Made by a program: the position numbers and the translations under genes. A stretch of 64,000 nucleotides of DNA, taken from NCBI GenBank assembly GCA_963971575.1, contig OZ020617.1, positions 19,739,403-19,803,402 on the forward strand, in the 5' to 3' direction. Under the pieces are notes generated by a model, which saw only the letters and a program-made list of their open reading frames with translations, searched no databases and was not told the origin of the DNA. Origin of the DNA: Liopterus haemorrhoidalis (Eukaryota; Arthropoda; Insecta; Coleoptera; Dytiscidae). Shown piece after piece: positions 52,159 through 63,152 of this stretch. Position 1 is the first letter of the stretch. Each line of letters begins with the position of its first letter.

Positions 52159-53990
52159 TACTTGCACCCGCTACAGTATTGTTTCATTATTGTGGCGCCC
52201 GCACCGTTCCGATTGGAAAGAGAATGGTGCCGGACGTCAACATGGGCAACGAAAAAGATTCGTGTGACCCCCCCGCACGTGATGGGAATTAAAGAACTGT
52301 ACAGGAGGCGTAAGGTGGCTGTAGACGCACCGAAAGACCTCAGACAAATGAGAGAGCTGGCTAAAAACAGGCGAGTTACTCCAGTGCAGATCACGAGCAC
52401 AAAAAGGGAGACAGGTAGGTAGAGACGTACTTCACTTCAAGGGGTTTCTCTCGAAGACTTACACAAGTTGGAAGGCTCACCCTCGGAACATATAGGTATC
52501 AACGGCGAGGCCCACAGTGTGAATAAGGAGGAATAGACAACCACCAACCTCTCCTCTTGAGTCCCTAAACAAACGAGGAACCTACGGGCTGCACTTGAGT
52601 AACCGGAGAAAATATTGAATTAATGTTACTAATAAAATTAAAATATGAAAAAAGTATTGAATTTATTTTAGCCAGTCTCACTCGAAAATTACCATAAAAG
52701 GCGTGATAGAGGAAATAATTTACAGAAATTAATGGATCACCCGGTAGACGTGTGATATAAATTCTACAATTTAAAGGTGCGAATTGTAGTCGAAGCACAC
52801 ATAAATTTCTTGGCGTTGATAGTTTCTCCCCGACACAACCAAATAACATTGGGGTGAGAAACTTAAGACACAAAAATTATCCTTAATTGTATAAAAAGTT
52901 ATAAATATACAGCATTTTCAAAAATATGCACTAAACTGGTACATGTGAGCGAACCAACAGTTTGTATATGACAAAGAAAATATTAAAAATTAAATTTGAA
53001 CCATTAAACCCTAAAATACAAGAAATATGCAAATATATAAAAACTGTTTGGACTAGCTATGGCCAAACTGGCATGTGTAACAAATAAGTTAACCCCCAAT
53101 TGCAAATGCAACAATAGAAATACAATTAATGGGCAGGTTAACTAAATGTAAAGCAATTAGTAATGAATTATCTAACTGAAAATAATAAAGAAGTACGCCA
53201 CTGGTGTTCTCTGAAACACGCTGTGGGTTAAACAACTAGTCTCGAACGACTAGAAATATAATATTAATAATAATTAATAAATAATCGTAGCAAATGATTA
53301 ATAAATAATAATTATTTAAACAATTAATATATTTGAATTTAAAATGCATTTACAACATTAAATACATTAAAAGGATACCATAAAAAAACGGGCAATCTGC
53401 TAGAGTGTAGAGCACACAAACACAAATTTAGGGGTTGTAAGCTCCTAAATAGCAAAAATAAACTATCCTTTGTTCAAAACACGTGGTTTTGGAAACAAAG
53501 GAAGTTGTATATAAAGTGAAAATTAATATGATTCTCTACTTACGCGTATCTTATTTACAAATAAGATAAAAAAAGGGATACTTAGGTGACCGCAGGGGGT
53601 GCAGAAAGTCCCTTGGTTGCTGTGATCCAGGAAGAATCTGGAACTCAGCCGAAATTCTTCTGGTTTGCTGGCAGGTAGCCAGATAATCGCACGGATTATA
53701 GGAGGTCAGAGATCCGCAAATCTTCTGACTATATTTGGCGCTGATGGCCCACAATGTTCGAAAAGAACGTAAGAAAATCACAAAAAACACAAAACTTGGA
53801 CGTTCATTCTCACAAGTTTGCTGCAATAATAATTGTTTTTGCGGGAGAAAATGAACGCATTAACCGGAGACCGACCAGTCAAAACCTATAATGTGTAGGA
53901 AATGTTCGGTCTCAAATAAATATAAAAAATTATATACTGGGTGTTTCGAAAATAGCACTTAATATTTTCCACCCAGGTAATAATATTTTT
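52159..53990. other. unassigned; possible LTR-retrotransposon relic
   Basis: TGTGGCGCCCGCACCGTTCC at about 52191 looks like a primer-binding-site context, and the next 350 bases are GC-richer than the surroundings. Overlapping ORFs 52138-52422 (plus) and 52158-52400 (minus) have no recognisable gag or pol motif. Around 53590-53760 another GC-richer stretch contains TTTGGCGCTGATGGCCCAC. No LTR pair was found, so the idea is weak. Confidence 0.2.
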
Positions 53991-53999
53991 GTTTTGCGC

Positions 54000-54370
54000 T
54001 CGACGGGCGCAACAATTACAATTAGTATATTTTATAAAAACTATATTTTATTATACAAGTTTTTGTCTGTTATGAAGTTAAGTATATTTTTATTTTATTG
54101 GTTTTGTTTGCTAGGGCTTCCCTCAGGTTTCCTGATATTCGGTGTAAGCGGATTACATATTTTGGGCATTTTGTGATGATATGTTCGACTGTCGTTTCTT
54201 CGTTACAGAAATCGCATTTTGGCTTTGGTGATTTTTGGAATATATTTTCGTGGGTGCGTCGCGTGTGTCCTATTCTAAATCGGCTTATGATTGTTTGGTC
54301 TTTCCGATTTTTTTTATACTTCCGGTGCCATCCTTGATTTGCCTTAGTTTGTAGTTTCACAAACCTTTAG
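54000..54370 (-). pseudogene. LINE ORF2 extreme C-terminus
   Basis: The minus-strand ORF 54360-54070 (96 codons) reads DQTIISRFRIGHTRRTHENI followed by KPKCDFCNEETTVEHIITKC P. That is the RxRIGHTRxTH block plus the C-C-H-C finger ending the RNase H-bearing LINE proteins, homologous to 40440-40570 and 60940-61080. Upstream coding is missing. No RT or RNase H residues remain. Confidence 0.8.
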
Positions 54371-54739
54371 AATGCATATGTATGTGTCAATCAATAAGAT
54401 ACAACATCTCACATGTGCTTAGTTATAAGGAAGGACATAGCTACCATGTGTTCCATTGCAATTAGCTTTTATCTTACATTGGTTTCATAACATTTGAGAG
54501 TGTGTGATGACTTAAATATTATTTCAATGTAAGGTAAAAAATGGATGTGAAGTTTGAACTTTAACACATTTAAGTGTTTTGTAGGTATTTAGTAAGTGAC
54601 AATAAATTGTACATATTAAAATTTTGTTTAAATGATGAAATTAAACCAATGCTTTTACGTTCCTTAATCGACATCATGAGAGCATTCTTTTGATAATAAA
54701 CAATAAATTTAAAATTAAAAAATAATTCATAGATAAAAA
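54371..54739. other. unassigned DNA
   Basis: Nothing supportable seen. Confidence 0.4.
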
Positions 54740-55240
54740 TATATCGTTGAAATCTTCAGATTCAAAAAAAAAATTAATTGATATTTTATCGAAAAGCTAA
54801 TCTAATCATAAATTCCTGTTGAACTATTCCAGTTCCCATCAATGTACAATGTAGAAATTTTTTTCAGATGTTTAGATCAACCTCTCTGGGAAACAGGGTG
54901 GCGGTAAAACGTTTTTGAATACATTTATGGCGATAATCATAGGGAAAAAATCTGCTAAAATAAAAATTTGTTGGTTTATCTACGAACTAAGATGTTTCAT
55001 TTGATAACCAAGTCAAATTTTAAATATTTATATTATTTTATTGAATTCTCATTTATTTATATTTTCCAGGGATGTGTTTTTTTGAACTCTTAATAGTTTT
55101 CCTATATGTGGGTCAAAGAGTTGTACCAGCCTGCATATTTCAACTATTTAGGTCCAGTAGTTGGGTCTCAGTTTCCACCGTACAGATAGAGAGATGGTAT
55201 AGGTTTTTTTTTTGTCATACCTCCAAATCCTTATAAATTA
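54740..55240 (-). repeat. dispersed repeat family X, copy 3
   Basis: On the minus strand: GGAGGTATGACAAAAAAAAA, ATCTCTCTATCTGTACGGTG, AGTTGAAATATGCAGGCTGG, TTTGACCCACATATAGGAAA, then TATCAAATGAAACATCTTAG, CTGAAAAAAATTTCTAC and GATGGGAACTGGAATAGTTC. This is block-for-block the order of copy 2 at 47095-47615. Confidence 0.6.
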
Positions 55241-55559
55241 AAAATGAAAAAAAAAAAAATAAATAAGAAAATAACCAATTTTAAAAGCAGTTAGCGTCAT
55301 TAGGATTAGAGTTTTTAGGTCATGGCTACAAAAGCCTAAAAAATATGGTGTACTTGACAACTTGATTGCGGTACTCAAAAAATGTGAGATATACATAAAC
55401 TGCGAAATTTTATCAAAAAATCGGGGAACTAGCTTGACGTCACATCTCTTATTTGTGAGTTCCTTCGAGTTAATTTCATTTGAATTTTATAGCTCTTTTT
55501 GCCTTGGTTTTTTTTTTGCCTTGACTATTTTAAAGATATACCTGATCAAAATGCAGTGA
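55241..55559. other. unassigned DNA
   Basis: Nothing supportable seen. Confidence 0.4.
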
Positions 55560-56200
55560 ACTTGGATAGACAGTGACAGAGTTGAACTATATATTTTAAG
55601 TGGTTCGGGAAGATTTCAGAAATTCAATCAAAGGTGATGAAAGATCTGGTAGATCTTCTATTTCCACATTTCAGCATGAATGTGTACCAAGAAGTGAAAC
55701 AGTAAATAAATATTTTCATCTTGGGATTCTACAGCAATTACCTGAGTCAGTAAAAAAAAGACCTGATAGCTGAAAAAATAAATCATAGAAGTTCCATCAC
55801 AACAAAGCACGAGTTCACACTTTCCTAATAGTTCGGCAGTTTTTGGTAAAAAATAAAGTCAATCTGGCTCTCCATCCACAATACACACTAGACTTGGCCC
55901 AGTATGACTTTTTCTGTACGAAGATTTAAGAAGAGTTTTTAACTTGGACGCCTTTTTCAAATAATGGACGAAAATTTGGATGTAGTGAAAATAACATCCA
56001 GTGAAATAGATGATAAAATAAAAGTCATTCAGCTTTTGGCTTGAGTACTGACAACATTTCGCTGAAAATTGAGGAGTGGAAATAGAAAAGGGCGAAAGTA
56101 CCAGAAAAATCAATTTTCGTTTTTTTTGCGGAATCAGGTGAATATTCCGTGGCCTACAACTAGGTAAATTTTATGAGTGTCATTTCAGGATGGAAATAGC
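55560..56200 (+). pseudogene. decayed mariner transposase (C-terminal half)
   Basis: In the frame at about 55803-55915 the plus strand reads ARVHTFLIVRQFLVKNK then VNLALHPQYTLDLAQYDFF. These are clear relatives of the second-aspartate block (DNARxHT) and the third-aspartate block (HPPYSPDLAPYDFF) of mariner. Upstream 55615-55790 contains weaker blocks (a VPRSET-like and a KKRPD segment); downstream reading frames are broken. No TIRs were identified. It is an old, point-mutated copy. Confidence 0.6.
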
Positions 56201-57217
56201 TTGAAGTGTTGCAAAAAAATTGCGAAAGGTGTATGTACCAGCCGATCAGATTTGGGAAGATGTGAATGTTTAAATACTAACAAATTTTGATGTAGGCACT
56301 TTCACACTTTCCCATATCTACTTTTCAATTGTATTTATCTTAACATGCATTAAAATATTTACCTATTCTTTCATAATACAATACATTTAGGCCAGATTGG
56401 TGAGCAACATCAAAAATGTACGAAGAAATATAGGTAGCATGTGTTCAGGTGTTGTAAACCAGTTGGTAGATTACGTTGTAAGAAATCGTAAATAATGGAT
56501 TGCAAAAAATTTCAAAGCTTAAATTATGAAATTGGTAATTACATACTAAAAAAAAAAATGGCTAAATACTAAATAAATGATGAGGGGTATTATTGAAAGA
56601 ACAAACAAGTAACCTGTATTGCTATTAAAATAAGTCATGGTCCGTTTTTTAAATTAACGTTAAAATTAAAACAAAGTAAACTATCAACATTCTATTGCTT
56701 TAATGTGGAAAGGAATTCTCCTAACTGTATGCTCCAGTGGAAAACTAATGGTTGGCACTATTGAAGATTTTATAGGTTAGCATTTCATTATAAAATCTAC
56801 AAAATTAACACGAACTGTAAAATTACTATACGGGCATATCCTATGCACTAAAAACGGATTGGCGTACTCTCTGTACTAATTAAATTGGTAAAACCTATGT
56901 GTGGACATAGAGGTGTATGCGTGGTATGAAAATATTGGACCACGTACATGAAACACCAACCCATCTATGAGGAACCAGGTAGACCGTAAATCACTGGATA
57001 GGTAATCCACGATAACAGTGAATTTTCGATGCAAAATTAGTAGGAAAACTGAAAAATCAAATATTTCTAAATATCAAAAATTTTGATTGAATTATTGACA
57101 ACTTTAACTATATTATTTAATTTTAATCCTGTTTCCTTTACAAACTAGCAATAATTTGACATATGCTTTCAACCTATTCATTACGTTGGCTGGCAATGTT
57201 CGGCAATCGCTGGTTGA
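56201..57217. other. unassigned DNA
   Basis: No gene or repeat found. Confidence 0.45.
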
Positions 57218-57272
57218 ACCTGTTATGTAATGAGCTAAGCCTATTACGTAATCAGCTCATTACGTAACAGGT
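57218..57272. repeat. hairpin-forming inverted repeat
   Basis: ACCTGTTATGTAATGAGCT (57218-57236) and AGCTCATTACGTAACAGGT (57254-57272) pair over 19 bases with one mismatch, around a 17-base loop that itself repeats TATTACGTAATC. Confidence 0.85.
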
Positions 57273-57344
57273 CAGCGTGTGTAATAAAAAGAGGTGGAGA
57301 ACTTGCTACATTTACTAATCACTGACACGCCTGTAATAAACATA

Positions 57345-57522
57345 CAGGGCCGGTGCTAGAATTTGCGAGGCAATGTGCGAGAAGAGCAAAAGAAAGGTCC
57401 TCACCTCCAAGTGAAGACCATGTGCGAGGCCTGTTGTTGAACTGCGGGGCCTGCTGTTGACCGCGGGGCCTGCTGTTGACCGCGGGGCCATGTGCCACTG
57501 CACATGCCTCGCTCCGGGCCTG
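57345..57522. mobile_element. GC-rich hAT MITE with internal tandem repeats
   Basis: Ends are CAGGGCCGG and CCGGGCCTG. The flanking 8-mers TAAACATA and TGAACATA match at 7 of 8 positions, an hAT-type TSD. The inside holds a ~21-bp tandem repeat, GGGGCCTGCTGTTGACCGC, about three times (57428-57488). Much more GC-rich than its surroundings. Confidence 0.65.
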
Positions 57523-58152
57523 TGAACATATATCTATAAAGTCGGGGAAAAACAAATTTCATCATATCGTGCTGCATCGAAAGATGTTGGTGAATTGAAT
57601 GAAGTCATCTGTGATTTTGGAGATGGGAGTGTAGTTAAGAAGTCGATGTGTTACGTGTATACATGCGAAAATGGTCGGATAGTTATATGAAGGTATGTTA
57701 CTTACGCTACTAAACGGAGTTAATAGGCAGCTGAGTGTAAACCAAGGAAAAACTAACAGAATAAGTCCTATAATAGAACATATTATTTCTATAATAATAA
57801 CTAGAGCTAGGACATAGTAAGGCCTAAGCCGTCATTGTTGCTTGCGAGCGGCACTTTCTTTTTTAATAAAAACTATTCATTTTATTCATGTGCCGAACTT
57901 GTCAAAAACCGAAACTCGTACTTTATCCATTTTTAATACGCTCATAATGAGTCTATTCTCTTGTATTCCAATTAAATTTAACTGTGAAGACCCTAATTAC
58001 TGTGTTAGACACCGACCATAGTCACCGTATTGAGTTTTTTCATATATAGTTTTCAACTTGAAAATGTTAATAAAAACAGATGATCATAAAGAAAATATTA
58101 GGATAAATATGAAAAAAAAAAACATCTAATAAAAAAAGGTAATTGTATGAAC
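57523..58152. other. unassigned DNA
   Basis: Nothing supportable seen. Confidence 0.4.
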
Positions 58153-58476
58153 TTAAATAAATTTGTCAGAATTGCAAGTTATAATGCAGACTTTTTCTAA
58201 ATTTTCGTTAGAAAAACTATTTCTGCTTGGCGTAAGAATATTTTTAAATCTTGAAAACGTTCTTTTACAAATAATGACAGGAGCTCTGCAAAAATAATTT
58301 CGATATTGATTAAAATATGGTTTTAAAAAGTCGAGGCAGTCATTGGAATAAATTTGTGTTATTATAAGAAGGTCTGGATTTCTCTGAAGAACTGCGTAAA
58401 TTTTATTATTTAAATAAAAGCCGAAGTCACGACATATCTGTTTAAATTTTTTTAATGGCCTTTGCTGTTTCGACAA
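58153..58476 (-). CDS. 107-codon ORF, unrecognised
   Basis: The frame opens at MSKQQRPLKKFKQICRDFGF and continues with no low-complexity stretch, with a basic second half (CKRTFSRFKN...). Its composition is more protein-like than most short ORFs in the window, and it lies just downstream (in its own direction) of the tRNA-like SINE head at 58514-58584. It might therefore be SINE body or an unrelated relic. I do not recognise it. Confidence 0.2.
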   Translation of the reverse strand: MSKQQRPLKKFKQICRDFGFYLNNKIYAVLQRNPDLLIITQIYSNDCLDFLKPYFNQYRNYFCRAPVIICKRTFSRFKNILTPSRNSFSNENLEKVCIITCNSDKFI

Positions 58477-58513
58477 TTAACCAGGACAATTCTTATTCTT
58501 TGAAACATTTCAT

Positions 58514-58584
58514 GCCTGAACGGGATTCGAACCCGAGACCTTAGCAAGGCAGAGCGAATGTGTTACCACTACGCTACGCCCGTC
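58514..58584 (-). repeat. tRNA-like SINE head or tRNA pseudogene
   Basis: The minus strand reads a 71-nt tRNA-like sequence beginning GACGGGC, with an A box TAGCGTAGTGG and a perfect B box GGTTCGAATCC. A functional tRNA is unlikely: the 3' arm (GTTCAGGC) does not pair with the 5' GACGGGC over seven bases, and the anticodon stem is not clear. It is most like the head of a tRNA-derived SINE. Only one copy is visible in the window, so its body and end are undefined. Confidence 0.55.
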
Positions 58585-58589
58585 GGTAT

Positions 58590-60054
58590 TAAAATTATCT
58601 TGTAATTCATCGACATTAGTTCTATGTATCTTTCCACTGATGTGTTGAGTTAAATGATTTATTTTTGTGCATATTATATATTTTTTACAAAGTATGTTGT
58701 TTTTTCGTTATTAACTTGAAAATGATCAGTAAATCCATATTCTTTTAAAATCTGTTGTAAAAAATTTAATTTAGCCATTTTAATATCTCCAAAATAATAA
58801 AAATATAAATAGCAATAATAAGAAAAATGTCTACAAATATATGTGATAATGTGTAATAATTATGCATCCAAATATACAATGTACAATTAAGAATAGAAAT
58901 AAAATTTCTTTCAGAAAGAAATGCATTTTTAAAAAAATGCTATAGTTATTATTATTGTAAAAAGGCGAATATTAGTAGATAGATTCAAGAAGTGTTTGAA
59001 AGTATATGCTCTAAATCTAAATACATAGGTATGAATAATAATTCTTATAGAAGAATTATTATTTAGCTCTGTTCATAGTTCAGAAGAAAAATAAATAGTT
59101 GACAGGACTTGCAAAGTTTATACAGTTTAAGTAACGGTTCAAAATATTACAGGTTTGAATGTATTTGACGTTTGCATTAAAGAAATGTTTTTCTTTATTA
59201 ACATTTCTTAACAATGATAACATCTCACATTGATATTGCATTAAACAATACACATTATGGAAAAACATATGTATTAGCATTTGTGTTAATAAGACAGGAA
59301 TGTTTTTAGATAACGAGTATACATTTATTGATATTATGATGTGAATTTTTCTACGTCTATGAACATCTCATTAAAAATGTCGTTAGTGCAGATTTGCCTA
59401 AAAACATCCGAGCCCTGATAATAACTTACTAGATTGGCTTTGAAACGCTATACCACAGTTCCCGTTTTATTCAAAATATTGTAGGGGTACATTATGCGTC
59501 AGCAGTAACTTGGGCCTTTACTACCTCACCACATGTTTATAATTCCTCCACGCATGGAATTACACGTATGTCTGTAACATATTCTCTGCATATACGATAT
59601 AACGAAATAATTTATACAGAAATCAACTCTAAAATGCGTGAAACTCATTGCGTAACACTACATATTGCATAGTATATCTCAGTTCATAACTCGAGTAAAT
59701 ATTCATTGGAGCAAATATCTTATTGACAGGATACATAAGGCCACTGATATAAATTGTCGTTTTCCTCGCAAAGGTAATAGGATCGTCACACATACACACT
59801 CATTTCCCGCATCATATTACATATTCATATAGCAATGTCTAATATCTGCGTAGGTTGTACGGGTATAAGGGCGCAAGGGCGTCGTTTGTCGTATTCTATT
59901 TGCAACTTAATAACACGTTACTTCGCAGCCAACAGAGAATCGTACAGGGAGAAATTCATCACAGAGTTATAACTGCAGTCAGCTTAATATACCTACATAT
60001 ACACATGTTTCAATTTTAAAAGGTCAAATTCATTTTACTTTCTATTTTGAGGTA
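58590..60054. other. unassigned DNA
   Basis: No gene. The 66-codon minus ORF at 59080-59280 has no motif. This is one of the longest stretches without recognisable elements, so it may be single-copy host DNA. Confidence 0.4.
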
Positions 60055-60075
60055 GTGTGTTTGCCAGTAGGGAGG

Positions 60076-60540
60076 ATGTACATGTTGATTATGTTTGATG
60101 TCAAATACAGGATGCTCCTAAATGCAGGTCATATTGCTCAGAGTATACCTTCGCTATATTATTCTGCGAAATTTTTGACCAAGTTTCTGTACTTTATTAC
60201 ATTTTTATTAATAGGATATCTTATATGTTTACTTTATGTTGTAAAGTATTTACATGATATTAAAATAAAGGTTGATATTACCACGAAAGTTGAACGTTCT
60301 AATCATATATTTGAATGTTTAATTTCTAATTACATCAATTTAGTGTTTATAATAAATGAACGGACAAAATTATTCTTTTTAAGAAATGTGTTGAAAACAA
60401 ACAACAGGATCACGCTAGTATTAATGGGAATAAAACACATGAGTCATATTTTTTTAAAATTTTGTTATATTTTGAATATTGTCTTGAATATGTTTGCAGT
60501 AGGAATTGTAGGGATTTTTTTTTTTTGGTTTGTCATATAA
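60076..60540 (+). CDS. possible chemoreceptor (gustatory-receptor-like) exon or fragment
   Basis: From the ATG at 60076 the ORF encodes ~154 residues with about three hydrophobic segments: FLTKFLYFITFLLIGYLICL (near residues 35-58), ISNYINLVFIINE (~85-98), and a C-terminal stretch FCYILNIVLNMFAVGIVG. The early IPSLYYSAKFL followed by a membrane helix, and the spacing of the next segments, resemble N-terminal exons of insect gustatory receptors; this is a judgement of character, not a conserved-motif match. The C-terminal diagnostic motif of the family is absent. The frame ends in a T-run, and a LINE landed 22 bases after the stop. It could instead be an unrelated membrane protein or chance. 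Confidence 0.3.
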   Translation: MYMLIMFDVKYRMLLNAGHIAQSIPSLYYSAKFLTKFLYFITFLLIGYLICLLYVVKYLHDIKIKVDITTKVERSNHIFECLISNYINLVFIINERTKLFFLRNVLKTNNRITLVLMGIKHMSHIFLKFCYILNIVLNMFAVGIVGIFFFWFVI

Positions 60541-60562
60541 AATAAAATATTGGTGTAGTAAG

Positions 60563-61310
60563 CAACATAGCCGTATGCACCGACTATCTAAGCGTACTGC
60601 AAGCTCTCGATAATAGCTACTCAAAGGACACGAGCATCCAACGAATCCAGGACCAGATACAACAGATGATTGAACAAAGAAAATCAGTACAACTCATCTG
60701 GGTGCCTACCCACGCTGGCATAGAGGGAACGAACGTGCGAATTCTGCAGCCCGAGAACCCAAGAGCAGCCAGGATGAAATATGCCATATTGCCCCAAACA
60801 AGATGTACTTAAAACAGACCATCAAGACAAGAGTCTACTCGACCAGACTGAACAAGTGGCACGAGACTATGAACAATAAACTTAGAACAGTCAAAAAAGA
60901 CATACACAAGTGGACCTCAGGTACCAATAGACGTGAACAAATAATCATGACAAGACTTAGAATCGGACACACCAGACTTACTCACGAACACCTCATGAAC
61001 AGACTAGAAAACAAAATTTGCGAGACATGTGACGAACAACTGACTGTTAACCACATATTAACCGACTGTCAACTATACAGTAACACACGCACTAACTACA
61101 ACCTACCACAGGACATTAAAGACATACTAAAACCCGACCCAGCAATGACCAACAATGTTTTGCAATTCTTACAATCCATTGATATTTTTAAGCTAATATA
61201 GTTAGAATGTAAATACATGTAAATACTAAAACAATTGTAAGATAGTAACAAAGACACCAATAGCCAAGTAGCTGACGATCTATAAATAAATAAATTTAAA
61301 AAAAAATAGA
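60563..61310 (+). pseudogene. 5'-truncated LINE with RNase H remnant and perfect TSD
   Basis: The copy starts in RNase H (VCTDYLSVLQAL, then LIWVPTHAGIEGT, frame broken). It continues as an open block 60803-61201 with RREQIIMTRLRIGHTRLTHE and CETCDEQLTVNHILTDC, the C-terminal finger, and ends in an A-rich tail. TGTAGTAAG at 60554-60562 and 61311-61319 is a perfect 9-bp TSD. The sequence is cleaner than the related fragment at 39.5-40.7 kb, suggesting a younger insertion. It is truncated, so it cannot move by itself. Confidence 0.85.
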
Positions 61311-61322
61311 TGTAGTAAGTAA

Positions 61323-61350
61323 AGTATTTATTTATTTATTTATTTATTTG
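61323..61350. repeat. (TTTA)n microsatellite, possible reversed LINE tail
   Basis: TATTTATTTATTTATTTATT directly follows the TSD of the LINE at 60563-61310. The adjacent TTTGAGCTGCTAACAGGACG suggests the 3' end of a minus-strand LINE with an (AAATA)-type tail. Confidence 0.6.
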
Positions 61351-61352
61351 TG

Positions 61353-61835
61353 TTTGAGCTGCTAACAGGACGAACCCAAATCTGCAACTACATAATAAAA
61401 TATGAAATACATAATTATACATATATATCTTAAAATTCAAAATAAAATATACATGTCCATATATGCGTAGATGTATAAAAAAAATACAAGCACATGTTTC
61501 GAGCGACCAATTCAAAAAGAACTCAAGTAGGCCATAATAGAAACAAAATAATAGAAATATGATAATATAAAAAATATTTTACTGTATATTTAAGTTTCTG
61601 AAATCTAACTTGACAGAATATGGCCCACTGTGAGCCCCTTACCCAATCGCTAAATAAATAGTAAACCGGAGTAAAAACAGTCTAGGTTGTGTATTACTTT
61701 AGAATAATAAACCAGTTTATTTCGCTTCCAAAAGTCTAACAAATACAGAAATTAATTATGGACAAAGAGAAAAACAGTTTCTAGCGGTTTTATTTGCATA
61801 TATAAGGTTTCACACATTTATTACTCCATAGTATG
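61353..61835. other. unassigned DNA
   Basis: Possibly a minus-strand LINE 3' UTR near its left edge; otherwise nothing supportable. Confidence 0.35.
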
Positions 61836-61837
61836 TA

Positions 61838-62413
61838 TAGGCTAATCCAAATGTTTAGGCGGAACTAGATTTTGCAATCTAGTTACTTTCATCGTTTAAA
61901 TTGTGGTTTTTTGCCGTTTTGTTTAAGATTTGTAAATCATACTTACAATAAACATTTTTTGGTTAAGTTAAATTTTAAAATGTAATTTTTTATATATTTT
62001 GATTTTTTGTGTCATTCTTAATACAAATTTCCCATTGATTTTATTATTTATTTATTTATTTTTTGTCATTAAAATATGTAAAAAAATATTTTTTTTTACA
62101 ATTTTTCACCTAACTTCACCATGCTGTTATCATACAACTTGTAGATAATAGATGTGACTACACATCAGATTTTTGTGTAACTAAATTTACAACTAAATTC
62201 AAATTGGAATTATGGACACTGTTCCCTAGTACAGCTGTCTTTAGGAACAGCATCTTCCCCTATGTCATTCGTTTCCATGGGATTCACTGTTTGAATTTTA
62301 AATTTTTACACGCCAACGTAAAAAATTAAATAACCCGAGCCAGGTCCGTACTCGTGACAACTCAAAAGAACGAAAATCCCATTTAGTTCCGCCTAAATGT
62401 TCGGAAGTGCCTG
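61838..62413. mobile_element. Tc1/mariner-type MITE (family copy 2)
   Basis: Inverted ends (TAGGCTAATCCAAATGTTTA; reversed right end CAGGCACTTCCGAACATTTA), then GGCGGAACTA. TA flanks at 61836-61837 and 62414-62415. The interior matches the MITE at 3068-3474 through TTTGCAATCTAGTTACTTTC and TCATTCGTTTCCATGG blocks. This copy is ~170 bp longer, mainly an extra block at about 62100-62260. Confidence 0.7.
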
Positions 62414-62429
62414 TATGTTCTTTACTGTA

Positions 62430-62700
62430 GTACTAGCCAACTAGTTTCGCTCATTCGAGCTTTATCAAAATAAAATAGTAAAAAAATATATTTTTTCACC
62501 ATTTTGTTTTCTGATAAGGTTTTACTATGTATTTTGATTTTATTACGAACATCAGATATGTTTTTATGTATTTTTTTTTTACTATTATATTATTATTTAT
62601 CTTCATTCTGACTGTTGTTTATCTTCATATTTGTATATTCAAATTATAATTTTTTGTAGCTTTGATAATTCTCGAATGAATGAAACTAGTCAGCTAGCAC
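62430..62700. mobile_element. MITE with GTACTAGCCAACTAGTTTC ends
   Basis: The left end GTACTAGCCAACTAGTTTCG continues to TCATTCGAG; the reversed right end GTGCTAGCTGACTAGTTTCA continues to TTCATTCGAG: about 30-bp imperfect TIRs. TA flanks both ends (62428-62429 and 62701-62702). 271 bp, AT-rich, non-coding. It lies 16 bases from the neighbouring MITE. Confidence 0.7.
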
Positions 62701-62702
62701 TA

Positions 62703-63152
62703 TGACAAAGAACATACTCTACTTACTACGGGGGCTACCTTTTAAGTTTTTACAAAAACTAAGAAAGACATTTTTTTGGAACAAACTGTTTTGTAAATCG
62801 CTGTTCAAGCATTTTTTGTTTGACATTGGGGAACAAAAAAAAAGTCGTTTACAAACTTTAGAAGCTAAAGAGCCAAATTCACCCTTTACGGCATCTGGAA
62901 TCATTTTAAGGAGCCATAATTTTGTTTTAATACATAACTTTTTTCTGGCATCATGTAATGAGTAATACATAGACATGTTTTATTTCAGTCATTGGTATTA
63001 CCGAAACGCTGCATAAATATGCATGATAATAAATGAACTATTGCATAAATATTTTCTAAATTTTATTCCTTATCAACTTAATTTGAAGAGCCACACGAAC
63101 AACTCCAAAGAGCCGCTTAGGGCTCGCGAGCCGCGGTTTGCAGACCCCTGCC
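62703..63152. mobile_element. hAT right-end fragment
   Basis: It ends AGAGCCGCTTAGGGCTCGCG and AGCCGCGGTTTGCAGACCCCTG, which reversed is the widespread hAT end CAGGGGTCTGCAAACCGCGG. AAAGAGCC motifs recur inside (about 62868 and 63106). The opposite end was not found. ORFs 62702-62965 and 62719-62976 are shadows of each other and not protein-like. Confidence 0.5.

Noticed and set aside
52138..52422. 94-codon ORF near a possible primer-binding-site-like sequence
   Set aside because: No gag, protease or RT motif, and no LTR pair was found; recorded only as a weak possibility.
53551..53826. 91-codon minus-strand ORF as a gene
   Set aside because: No recognisable motif; composition follows a GC-richer stretch that may be element-derived.
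62702..62976. paired ORFs of 87 and 85 codons on opposite strands
   Set aside because: They are mutual shadows within a hAT end fragment and show no motif.
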